From Lewinellaceae bacterium (lineage in GTDB: Bacteria > Bacteroidota > Bacteroidia > Chitinophagales > Saprospiraceae), in NCBI GenBank assembly GCA_016716135.1, contig JADJWX010000028.1, forward strand, positions 186,001 through 250,000: 64,000 nt of DNA, in the 5' to 3' direction. The number at the start of each line of letters is the position of its first letter. The stretch's first letter is position 1. The notes beneath the pieces are model-generated. The model made no database searches and was not told where the DNA came from. It worked only from the letters and a program-made list of their open reading frames with translations. The position numbers were made by a program, and so were the translations under genes. Positions 53,793 to 61,320 of this stretch are shown here, one piece after another.

Positions 53793-55007
53793 ATGAACAA
53801 AATCATTTTTACCCTGCTCTTCGCACTCTTCGGCTTCCACCTGGTTATTGCCCAGGGCGCTGCCGATTTTGTCACCACCTGGAAAACCGACAACCCCGGC
53901 GTGTCCGGTTCCACCCAAATCACCATCCCGACTGCCCCCAATACCACCTATAACTACGATGTGGACTGGGACAATGACGGCGTTTTCGACAGCCTCGGCG
54001 TTACCGGAAGCATCACCCATGATTACGGCGCGGCCGACACAGTCACCATCCGTGTCCGGGGAACATTCCCCAGGATCTATTTCAATTTTGAAGGAGACCG
54101 GGAGAAGATACTTTCCGTCGATCAATGGGGTGCTATCTCCTGGACGTCATTGGAAGGGGCCTTTGCGGGCTGTATTAACTTGAATAGCCTTGCAGCGGAT
54201 GCACCCGACTTATCGGGAGTAACCAGCATGGAATCTATGTTTTTGGGTTGCCAAACGTTCAACGCCGATATCGGCAGCTGGGATGTCAGTCATGTGCATT
54301 TTTTTAATACCATGTTCCGCGAAGCATTTGCCTTTAACCAGGATATTGGAAACTGGGATGTCAGCAACGCCTACGAAATGGGAGGCATGTTTGCCCTGGC
54401 CTTTGCCTTTAATCAGGATATCGGAGCCTGGAACGTCAGTAAAGTAGGTGATATGGGGAATTTGTTTCAGCAGGCAACGGCCTTCGACCAGAATCTTGGC
54501 AGCTGGGATATCAGTTCCCTGCAATATGCCGGAAACATGTTCATAAATTCGGGCTTATCTGTTGCCAACTACGACAGCCTCCTGATCGGGTGGAGTACGC
54601 TGGACTCCGGTGAAATAAGGATTCCCAACGACGTAACATTTTCTAATAGTACGGCCCGGTACTGCGCAGGCGAAGCTGCCCGCCAAAAGTTGAAGGATGA
54701 TTACGGATGGACGATCGAAGATGGCGGAAAGGAATGTATCGTGGGTACCAATACCCTGGATCTTATCGACAGCGCCCTGGAAGTTTTTCCCAATCCCGCC
54801 ACCGGCCTGGTTACAATTCAGGCCGGCAAGTACGGGCTTGCCGGATTGCTCCGTCTGTTTGACCAGAATGGCCGCTGTGTCCTTTCCCGCACTGCAGACC
54901 AGCAGGAGGTGTTACAACTGGACCTGTCGATGCTTCCGGCCGGGTTGTACACCTTGCAGGTCATTGGTGAAGCAGGCCGCGCCCAGGCACGTGTTGTTAA
55001 GCAATAG
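53793..55007 (+). CDS. BspA-like (DUF285) surface protein with T9SS sorting domain
   Basis: A 404-residue secreted protein with signal peptide MNKIIFTLLFALFGFHLVIAQ. Residues 25-115 carry PKD-like DVDWDNDGVFDSLGVTGSITHDYG. Residues 130-250 are BspA/DUF285 repeats of about 26 residues with the pattern MxxMFxxAxAFNQDIGxWDVSxV. The final 80 residues are a T9SS sorting domain (ALEVFPNPATGLVTIQ to AQARVVKQ). BspA-type leucine-rich proteins act in adhesion to host or matrix proteins. The first lectin gene follows after 75 bp without its own double box or clear terminator, so both are probably one transcript. Confidence 0.9.
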   Translation: MNKIIFTLLFALFGFHLVIAQGAADFVTTWKTDNPGVSGSTQITIPTAPNTTYNYDVDWDNDGVFDSLGVTGSITHDYGAADTVTIRVRGTFPRIYFNFEGDREKILSVDQWGAISWTSLEGAFAGCINLNSLAADAPDLSGVTSMESMFLGCQTFNADIGSWDVSHVHFFNTMFREAFAFNQDIGNWDVSNAYEMGGMFALAFAFNQDIGAWNVSKVGDMGNLFQQATAFDQNLGSWDISSLQYAGNMFINSGLSVANYDSLLIGWSTLDSGEIRIPNDVTFSNSTARYCAGEAARQKLKDDYGWTIEDGGKECIVGTNTLDLIDSALEVFPNPATGLVTIQAGKYGLAGLLRLFDQNGRCVLSRTADQQEVLQLDLSMLPAGLYTLQVIGEAGRAQARVVKQ

Positions 55008-55082
55008 TCCTCAATTCTTAAACGGTAGTAGGAAACGCGATAAAAAGCCCCCTGCACCTGTGCATAAAAAAATTAAAAAGAC

Positions 55083-55880
55083 ATGAAAAACACCACCTTT
55101 CGATGGCCCCTGCTGACGGGTCTGTTTTGCCTTAGCGTTATTCAGCTGACTGCACAAAAGAACGAAGTGCATATCCGGAACTGCACCGAAAAAATAATTT
55201 CCGTGAAAAGTTACAACGCCTGGGACAACAGCCTGACCCTCCCGTACCAGTTTGGCAATTCGAGCGAATTGCTGCCCCAAATTCACGGTATACTGGCTCA
55301 AAACCCCGGAACAGGCGAAACCTGTACTCTGGAGTGCGCCAGCAAGTATTTATTCAAGAATTACAATTCCTGCAAGGTGAAATTCAGCGGCGCCACCGGC
55401 TACAACGTCCCGGAAGTGGTCCAAACGCTTGAAACGGGCAACTGGGTCTATTTCAGCTCCACCCGCATTGAAAAAGGCGACAAGTGCTATATGATCGGCT
55501 TCGAAGACTACGAACAATTCCTGACCAAGGATATCCGTACCGGAACGGAACTACATGCCAATAACGGCGCCGTCAAGCTGATGAAGGTTCTGCAATACGA
55601 ATTGTGGTTTCAAACCACCGGCAACCTGGAGCTGCACGATATTTCCATCACTTCCGGCAGCAACGTCGTCTGGTCGTCCAATACCACCGGACACCCTAAT
55701 GCTATGCTGGCCTTCCAGGGCGACGGCAACGTGGTCATCTACGACGGCAATCCCATCTGGTATACCAGCACTGCCGACAATCAGAAAGGCGGCAAAGGCG
55801 GGGCAAAACTGCTGCTGAACGGGGCCGGTCATGTGCAGATCCTGAATGTGGACAGTCAGGTGATCTGGGAGGGGCACTGA
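55083..55880 (+). CDS. Secreted bulb-type (mannose-binding-like) lectin protein
   Basis: A 265-residue secreted protein with signal peptide MKNTTFRWPLLTGLFCLSVIQLTAQ. Residues 30-145 form an unrecognised Cys-containing domain (VHIRNCTEKIISVKSYNAWDNS, TCTLECASKYLF). Residues about 155-265 form a bulb-type lectin: the blade AFQGDGNVVIY matches the QxDxNxVxY mannose-site motif, and the lectin ends with VQILNVDSQVIWEGH. It shares this lectin type with the two following proteins. There is no T9SS domain. It is probably expressed with the BspA-like gene upstream; a stem-loop and terminator follow. Confidence 0.8.
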   Translation: MKNTTFRWPLLTGLFCLSVIQLTAQKNEVHIRNCTEKIISVKSYNAWDNSLTLPYQFGNSSELLPQIHGILAQNPGTGETCTLECASKYLFKNYNSCKVKFSGATGYNVPEVVQTLETGNWVYFSSTRIEKGDKCYMIGFEDYEQFLTKDIRTGTELHANNGAVKLMKVLQYELWFQTTGNLELHDISITSGSNVVWSSNTTGHPNAMLAFQGDGNVVIYDGNPIWYTSTADNQKGGKGGAKLLLNGAGHVQILNVDSQVIWEGH

Positions 55881-55882
55881 TA

Positions 55883-55958
55883 CTTCGACATTGTAAATTC
55901 TTCCATCGATATTCGACATTCCGCTTTGTTTTGGAATATCGAATATCCAATGTCGAAG
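55883..55958 (+). repeat. Long stem-loop after a lectin gene, copy A
   Basis: Outer arms CTTCGACATTG (55883-55893) and CAATGTCGAAG (55948-55958) are perfectly complementary. Inner arms GATATTCGACATTCC (55908-55922) and GGAATATCGAATATC (55933-55947) pair with one G-T. Related copies follow the next two lectin genes. Confidence 0.75.
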
Positions 55959-55999
55959 GGATAATCAACGCCACGAATAATTTTAAAAAACAACCATGC

Positions 56000-56036
56000 G
56001 AGGGCTTTTTCCTTCCCGGAAAAGGCCCTCACTTTT
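56000..56036 (+). terminator. Terminator-like hairpin, copy A
   Basis: GAGGGC with an adjoining T-rich strand pairs with GGAAAAGGCCCTC, followed by a run of T at 56033-56037. The longest frame of the next gene runs through it, which supports the downstream start at 56167. Confidence 0.7.
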
Positions 56037-56072
56037 TATGTGCCGGCGCCTGAAAGCCAGCCCTTTATCTGA

Positions 56073-56135
56073 AACAATACTCCACCTTTTTGGAACAATA
56101 GCCGACTTACGGCGCGCGCACGGCCAGCACCTTTG
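56073..56135 (+). promoter_or_regulatory. Double AACAATA box promoter, copy 5 (ricin/Gly-rich/bulb lectin gene)
   Basis: AACAATA at 56073-56079 and 56094-56100, then a 27-bp spacer to CACCTTTG at 56128-56135. The ATG is at 56167. Confidence 0.82.
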
Positions 56136-56166
56136 TACCATAAAACATTCACAAAATTGCACCATC

Positions 56167-57963
56167 ATGAAGTACGAAATAAAGTTTGAAACCCTTGATG
56201 TCCCAGGCATCCGGCAGCGCGCCATGTTCCTGCTTTTGCTCCTTTTGGCAGGTACAGGGTTTGCCCTGGCACAAAGCCCAATTTACATTGCCCATCTCGA
56301 CCGGACATACCTGGTCCTGCAAGCGACAAACAACAGTCAAAGCAACGGAACCCCTATCGTTTTGGGCGAACGGAGTGACGGCAATACGACATTGCACCCG
56401 CAACAAGTCTGGTATTACGACAATGCCACGCATACAATTCGCCTGATAGCTAATCAGAATAAGTGTATCGCACGCAAAGGCCAGCAACTGCTGAATGATC
56501 AGATTGTTGTGGCTGATTATAATGCTAACAGTGATTTACAGCGTTGGGTGCTGGAAGACCATAAAGTCAAATTGTTGTCCAATAAAAATCTGTGCATTGG
56601 TTTGTCCGATGCCAATTTTACTTTGGGCGGTGCCGCTGTTTTGCAAGAAGTATCCAACGTTATCACCGAACAGCAAAAATGGTTTTTCAGGGAAAAACCG
56701 GCGCACACATTCACTGCCGATGGCCAATTGCACCGGGTCAACTCACCCGGAGACACCTATATCGAATTTGCCATTCCCGATCCATGCCCTTACCAATACC
56801 TGAACATAACTGCCCGCGGCGGCGACGGGGGTAATCGCACGGTGAACAATAACGTTAAAGCCAAAGGAGGAGAAGGCGCCACCATGGGCGGTCTGTATAA
56901 AATTGGTACTGGGTATAACCAATTGAGACCAGGCACAACTATCCGCCTGGTGATCGGGCGTGCCGGAAACAGCAGGCTTAATAATGCCAATGCAATAGGG
57001 AGTAGCGGTGGCGGCGGCACCGGTGTGATATACGAAAAGAGGGAGGTGCGGACTTCACTCTACTACTACCCCTGGCATGTACTGGCGATAGCCGGCGGCG
57101 GCGGCGGCGCATACGCAGACTGTTGTGCAGTTAGTCGTGACGGTGATCCGGCAAACAATATTACTAAAATTAATATAGGCCAAAACCATTTTGCCGCGGA
57201 ACGGGATTATGAGTATGGTGGATGGAGAGAGGAAGATTTCAGTTATACCGGCAGCGGTTTCCGAGAAGATTCCGATCCACTTGGGTGTACAGGTTGTGTT
57301 CAGAATGGCACCGGAGCGGGTTATCATATTGTAGACGGCCTGTTGTATCCGACCGGAGGGCGCTATACCTATAATGATTATGTCGGTGCATTTGGATTTG
57401 GGGGCGGTGGCATCGCCGGCAATCTTCTGACCAGAGCCGGCAGCGGTGGCGGCTACAACGGCGCCTCGGTAGGGTCGAATGGTTTTGCAGGCGGTGGGGC
57501 CGGTAGTTGGATAGATCAATATGCTTTGGCTCCCGATGCACTTCCGCTTGCGATAAAAAACGGCGTTACGGAATCACCCATTGATGGTTATGTCGAATAC
57601 CAGTTTACCAACGCCGGCCCTGTCACCCGCGACCTCGGCTTCGAATACCACAAGGGTACCGAGTCCTCCGTGCTGCAAACCGGCAACTGGAACCTGCTGT
57701 GGCAATACGACGGAAACCTGGTACTCTACGGCCCCGGTTATGGTAATGGCGCCTGGACCTCCCACACCGACAACAAAGGCACCGACCTGTACTTCCAGGG
57801 CGACGGCAACCTGGTCATCTATCAGAGCGGCAACCCCGTATTTGCTTCCAATACTGCCAACGACCAGCACAGCGGCAAAGGCGGCCGCAAATTAGTGCTG
57901 ACACCCGAGGGCAGCCTGTATATCATCGATCAGGACGGGAATAAAATCTGGCAGGGGCGGTGA
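56167..57963 (+). CDS. Secreted protein: ricin-type trefoil, ALK-like glycine-rich region, bulb-type lectin
   Basis: A 598-residue secreted protein, start at MKYEIKFETLDVPG (56167) because the terminator and promoter lie in the longer frame. The signal region ends FALAQ at about 36. Residues 38-178 form a ricin-type beta-trefoil with QxW-like repeats QQVWYY, LQRWVLE and QQKWFF. Residues 190-480 are glycine-rich, opening with YLNITARGGDGG, then IAGGGGGAYADCC and GSGGGYNGASVGSNGFAGGGAGSW, a pattern like the animal ALK/LTK glycine-rich domain. Residues 488-598 form a bulb-type lectin with two intact mannose motifs, QYDGNLVLY and QGDGNLVIY. The lectin part is nearly the same as that of the next gene. 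Confidence 0.85.
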   Translation: MKYEIKFETLDVPGIRQRAMFLLLLLLAGTGFALAQSPIYIAHLDRTYLVLQATNNSQSNGTPIVLGERSDGNTTLHPQQVWYYDNATHTIRLIANQNKCIARKGQQLLNDQIVVADYNANSDLQRWVLEDHKVKLLSNKNLCIGLSDANFTLGGAAVLQEVSNVITEQQKWFFREKPAHTFTADGQLHRVNSPGDTYIEFAIPDPCPYQYLNITARGGDGGNRTVNNNVKAKGGEGATMGGLYKIGTGYNQLRPGTTIRLVIGRAGNSRLNNANAIGSSGGGGTGVIYEKREVRTSLYYYPWHVLAIAGGGGGAYADCCAVSRDGDPANNITKINIGQNHFAAERDYEYGGWREEDFSYTGSGFREDSDPLGCTGCVQNGTGAGYHIVDGLLYPTGGRYTYNDYVGAFGFGGGGIAGNLLTRAGSGGGYNGASVGSNGFAGGGAGSWIDQYALAPDALPLAIKNGVTESPIDGYVEYQFTNAGPVTRDLGFEYHKGTESSVLQTGNWNLLWQYDGNLVLYGPGYGNGAWTSHTDNKGTDLYFQGDGNLVIYQSGNPVFASNTANDQHSGKGGRKLVLTPEGSLYIIDQDGNKIWQGR

Positions 57964-57965
57964 TA

Positions 57966-58048
57966 CTTCGATATTGGAAATTCTTTAATCGATATTCCGC
58001 TTCGTTTTGGAATATCGAATGTCCAACGCCGGATAACGAATTTAGAAG
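57966..58048 (+). repeat. Long stem-loop after a lectin gene, copy B
   Basis: Related to copy A. The inner arms GATATTCC (57991-57998) and GGAATATC (58009-58016) are perfect. The outer arms CTTC and GAAG are eroded. Confidence 0.65.
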
Positions 58049-58088
58049 GAATAATCAACGCCACGAATAATTTTAAAAGACAACCATG

Positions 58089-58127
58089 CGAGGGCCTTTC
58101 CTTCCCGGGAAAGGTTCTCGCTTTTTA
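58089..58127 (+). terminator. Terminator-like hairpin, copy B
   Basis: CGAGGGCCTTTCC pairs with GGAAAGGTTCTCG (58108-58120), followed by CTTTTTAT. It is a near copy of the terminator at 56000-56036. Confidence 0.7.
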
Positions 58128-58161
58128 TGTGCCGGCGCCTGAAAGCCGGCGCTTTATCTGA

Positions 58162-58224
58162 AACAATATTCCACCTTTTTGGAACAATAGCAGACGCGCG
58201 CCTTTCCGACGGAGCCCACCTTTG
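58162..58224 (+). promoter_or_regulatory. Double AACAATA box promoter, copy 6 (Gly-rich/bulb lectin gene)
   Basis: AACAATA at 58162-58168 and 58183-58189, then a 27-bp spacer to CACCTTTG at 58217-58224. The ATG is at 58253. Confidence 0.82.
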
Positions 58225-58252
58225 TACCATCATTTAAAAAAAACACAGTATT

Positions 58253-59833
58253 ATGAAATACGGAATATGGTTCAGCCATGGACGGCAACATAGTAGCGCC
58301 GGCCTTTTTCTGCTTGTCACAATCCTCTTCACCGGAATTTCCCTTTTCGGCCAAACGCGCCTGACCGGCTTCCTGAACGTGGATGGTGCAACCTATCGGA
58401 TTAATCAGGACGGCGCCAACTACATCGATTACATTATCCCCCAGCCGGGCGCCAATCCCTATTTGACCATCACTGCCCGCGGCGGCGACGGAGGCAGAGT
58501 CTATGCGAGATCGTCGATCCTCGACAATATGTTCATTGCAAAAGCGCATGGCGGTCAGGGAGCCACGGCGGTGGCGACATTCAAAATTGGATCTGGCGCC
58601 AATGAATTGAACCCAGGCGGCACCTTGCGTGTGATCATTGGGAGGGCTGGTGATAGTGATTATTTGTACTATTATGGTTTTCATAATTCAGGCGCCGGGG
58701 GCGGGGGCGGAACCGGGGTGGTATACCTGCCGGGCGGCGCTGATGGGAATACGCCGTCCAACTGGAAAATTCTGTTAGTTGCAGGCGCTGGCGGCGGTGC
58801 TCACATGGGGGGAACAGGTGGTACCCCCGGGAATAAACCCATACCGAAGGACGGACTTCCCGGTCAAACTTCAGAAAACGGCGATCACTTGTTTTTAAAA
58901 CAAACTTGCCAAATATGCCCCCCCTTCGGATCAAATGGTAACGGCGGAGCTACTTCTACGAGAAGCAGTCGTGGCGGTGGTGGAACTTCCTATCTAAGCT
59001 ACCAGCAAGCAGCAAACGGACAGCAATGGGGTCAGGGATATAACGGAGGTAATAGCGGCAGTACCCTGATGGGTGACGGCAGTACCGAAATTTACAATTC
59101 AGAATTTGGTAATTATGGAGATGGAGCTTTACTTTCCGGAGGTAGAGGTTTATTCCAGTGGGTAGGCGGTAAACTACTTCCAGTGGGAGGAATGGGGGGA
59201 AGTGGCGATCATTGGGGAGGCTACGGATGTGGCAGCGGTGGTGGCGGTGATCGCGGCTCGGATGATAAGTGGACTTATAAAATAAATGGTACTGGCGGCG
59301 CCGGCGGCGGGTATTCGGGCGGCCAGGGAGGCGGCGAACGGCTGGATTGGGAAGCTTCCGGTAGCGGCGGTGGTAGTTACATCAACCCTGCTTTCGTGAC
59401 GCCTAATACTGGCTATAAAATCCGCAATGGCGTAGCTGTAGAACCTATCAATGGTTTTATCGAGTATAAATTCTCCGGGAATTATCAGGCGGTCTCCCGC
59501 GATCTCGGCTTCGAATACCACAAAGGCACAGAGTCCTCCGTACTGAAAACCGGCGCCTGGAATCTCCTGTGGCAATACGACGGCAACCTGGTGCTCTACG
59601 GCCCCGGCTATGGTAATGGCGCCTGGACCTCCCACACCGACAACAAAGGCACCGACCTCTATTTCCAGGGCGACGGCAATATGGTCATCTATCAGAGCGG
59701 CAACCCCGTATTTGCCTCCAACACGGCCAACGACCAGCACGGTGGCAAAGGCGGCCGCAAACTGGTGCTGACATCTGCGGGTAGCCTGTATATCACCGAT
59801 CAGGACGGGAGGGTGATTTGGCAGGGGCGGTGA
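58253..59833 (+). CDS. Secreted protein: ALK-like glycine-rich region plus bulb-type lectin
   Basis: A 526-residue paralog of the preceding protein without the ricin part. Signal peptide MKYGIWFSHGRQHSSAGLFL continues to LFGQ. Residues 40-410 are glycine-rich: YLTITARGGDGGRVY, then HNSGAGGGGGTGVVYLPGG, LLVAGAGGGAHMGGTGG, GGAGGGYSGGQGG and SGSGGGSYINP. The spacing GGGYSGG ... GGGSYI ... NGVAVEPINGFIEYKF resembles the end of animal ALK/LTK glycine-rich domains. Residues 416-526 form the bulb-type lectin with QYDGNLVLY and QGDGNMVIY. The DNA of the lectin (59498-59833) is close to 57628-57963, and the same kinds of stem-loop, terminator and promoter follow. Confidence 0.85.
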   Translation: MKYGIWFSHGRQHSSAGLFLLVTILFTGISLFGQTRLTGFLNVDGATYRINQDGANYIDYIIPQPGANPYLTITARGGDGGRVYARSSILDNMFIAKAHGGQGATAVATFKIGSGANELNPGGTLRVIIGRAGDSDYLYYYGFHNSGAGGGGGTGVVYLPGGADGNTPSNWKILLVAGAGGGAHMGGTGGTPGNKPIPKDGLPGQTSENGDHLFLKQTCQICPPFGSNGNGGATSTRSSRGGGGTSYLSYQQAANGQQWGQGYNGGNSGSTLMGDGSTEIYNSEFGNYGDGALLSGGRGLFQWVGGKLLPVGGMGGSGDHWGGYGCGSGGGGDRGSDDKWTYKINGTGGAGGGYSGGQGGGERLDWEASGSGGGSYINPAFVTPNTGYKIRNGVAVEPINGFIEYKFSGNYQAVSRDLGFEYHKGTESSVLKTGAWNLLWQYDGNLVLYGPGYGNGAWTSHTDNKGTDLYFQGDGNMVIYQSGNPVFASNTANDQHGGKGGRKLVLTSAGSLYITDQDGRVIWQGR

Positions 59834-59835
59834 TA

Positions 59836-59925
59836 CTTCGATATTGGAAATTCCTTATTGGATATTCGACATTCCGCTTCATTTTGGAATATCGAATATC
59901 CAACGCCGAATAACGAATGTCGAAG
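59836..59925 (+). repeat. Long stem-loop after a lectin gene, copy C
   Basis: Inner arms GATATTCGACATTCC (59861-59875) and GGAATATCGAATATC (59886-59900) pair with one G-T. Outer arms CTTCGATATT (59836-59845) and AATGTCGAAG (59916-59925) pair similarly. Confidence 0.7.
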
Positions 59926-60010
59926 GAGTTCAACCAGCGCGGTTGCCGGGTATCCCAAGCCTTGTTAAAGCCGACGGAAACGTTAAAGATTTTATCAACT
60001 GTAAAATTTA

Positions 60011-60047
60011 CAAGGGCCTTTCCACACCGGAAGGGTCCTTGTTTTTT
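60011..60047 (+). terminator. Terminator hairpin, copy C
   Basis: CAAGGGCCTTTCC pairs with GGAAGGGTCCTTG, followed by six T (60042-60047). The rest of the gap 59834-60249 holds the stem-loop before it and the double-box promoter after it. Confidence 0.8.
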
Positions 60048-60109
60048 AAAAAATCGTACCGGATTTTGAATGGCACATCCCCTCCCATCAATCATGCATT
60101 GATCCCTGA

Positions 60110-60172
60110 AACAATATTCAACCTATTTGAAACAATAGCAGAAATCCCGCCTTCACGGGAGCCGCACCTTTG
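60110..60172 (+). promoter_or_regulatory. Double AACAATA box promoter, copy 7 (LRR gene)
   Basis: AACAATA at 60110-60116 and 60131-60137, then a 27-bp spacer to CACCTTTG at 60165-60172. The start of the LRR gene (60250) is 77 bp further. Confidence 0.8.
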
Positions 60173-60249
60173 TACCAGTTGACAGATTCGTCAACTACAG
60201 ACAACTCCGGTCAATCGGAGTAACACGTACATTTTAAAAATCTGTAAAC

Positions 60250-60895
60250 ATGAAATACGTACTGATCTTCTTAGCCCTGTGCTGTTGCGCATTTGCCGAA
60301 GCACAAACAAACGATGATACCCGACCAAAAATTTGAGCAAATCCTGGTCGATCGCGGTATCGACAGCGACGGCCAGGTGAACGGCCAGGTGCTCACCGCC
60401 GATATCGACACTGTTCAGGCGCTTAATTTGAACGCCGCCAATCTGCCGGGAAATGAAATGATCACCAATCTTCAGGGAATCGAAGCATTTGCAGCCCTGC
60501 AGCATCTGGATTGTGCTTATAACAATATAACCCAACTGGATCTGACCAATAATACCCAGCTGATTACCCTGCACTGCGAGTATAATAATATGGCCAGTTT
60601 GAAGGTAAACGGGCTAAACCAGTTGACGCTTCTGTATTGCCAGGGTAATGCGTTTTTTACCCCTGACCCCGTAACTGGGAATCCAACAAGTTACTACTTT
60701 CTTAACCTGGATCAATGTCCTTCGCTAACCATGATGAATGCCACCAATTGCCCCAACCTTTTATGTATTCAGGTAGCGAATGTTATGGATGCCAATAGCG
60801 CTATAGGCCAGTATGCCAACTGGATGAAAGATTTAACTGCGACTTACAGCCAATGCTGCCCTTGTGTGTATCCGGGGCAATTTTCAGGGCAGTAG
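60250..60895 (+). pseudogene. Secreted leucine-rich-repeat protein, frameshifted after its signal peptide
   Basis: The ATG at 60250 opens a perfect signal peptide, MKYVLIFLALCCCAFAEAQ, but its frame stops ten codons later. The mature part is in the next frame from about 60314: IPDQKFEQILVDRGIDSDGQ, a typical start for Bacteroidota LRR proteins, then irregular leucine-rich repeats (LQHLDCAYNNITQLDL, LITLHCEYNNMASLKV, LTLLYCQGN) to the stop at 60895. One surplus base near 60313-60318 would join both into about 214 residues. There is no T9SS domain. It has the double-box promoter of the lectin set. It is a real mutation or an indel error. Confidence 0.75.
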
Positions 60896-60934
60896 AAAAC
60901 GATTTTCAAAAAATCCAATTATGGACCTTTCAAA

Positions 60935-60983
60935 ACACTTGCATGCTTTCCCACAAATGAACTGTGGGAAGGCATGCAAGTGT
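60935..60983 (+). terminator. Strong stem-loop after the LRR gene
   Basis: ACACTTGCATGCTTTCCCACA (60935-60955) and TGTGGGAAGGCATGCAAGTGT (60963-60983) pair over 21 bp with one wobble around a 7-nt loop. No T-run follows, so termination is plausible but not certain. Confidence 0.6.
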
Positions 60984-61004
60984 ACTACTGGGTTTTACTT
61001 CTAA

Positions 61005-61046
61005 AACAATAGCGGAATTCTGATATAGCCGGTGGTAGCACCTTTA
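61005..61046 (+). promoter_or_regulatory. Half-degraded double-box promoter, copy 8
   Basis: One AACAATA at 61005-61011 is followed after the same 27-bp spacer by CACCTTTA at 61039-61046. The position of the first box (60984-60990) reads ACTACTG and is lost. The ATG of a remnant gene follows at 61063. Confidence 0.55.
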
Positions 61047-61062
61047 AAACAGTATTCCCATC

Positions 61063-61320
61063 ATGAAAAAATATAGCGCTACCTGCTTGCTTTGCCTTTT
61101 GTTGGCCATCCTGGCAGAAACTCAAACAGCCGCTAATTTTCTAAACTTTCCTACAGGCAAGGTAGCAGTACGTGTCCGTAATAATCCGGGATTGGGTTTA
61201 CCGGACCAGCACCGTACCGGTCCAATTACCCCGGCCACCAGTTTCCGTAAGCTGGAAAAAGTAGGTGCCGGCAGGAAGCCCGGAGCAAGGCAAGGCAAGC
61301 GGCAAGTTCACGTCGTTTAG
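61063..61320 (+). pseudogene. Remnant of a secreted-protein gene
   Basis: An 85-codon frame. The first 25 residues, MKKYSATCLLCLLLAILAET, look like a genuine signal peptide, and the promoter upstream is a decayed member of the double-box set. From about residue 46 the frame is only the antisense of the T9SS sorting domain of the opposite gene (61198-63285), with no sensible protein pattern. The simplest reading is a secreted-protein gene of the same regulon whose 3' part was lost by deletion or rearrangement. Expression of a 45-residue secreted peptide is an alternative. Confidence 0.4.

Noticed and set aside
55996..56166. Upstream extension of the ricin/Gly-rich lectin gene
   Set aside because: The extension translates a terminator hairpin and the double-box promoter. 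A start at 56167 gives a signal peptide.
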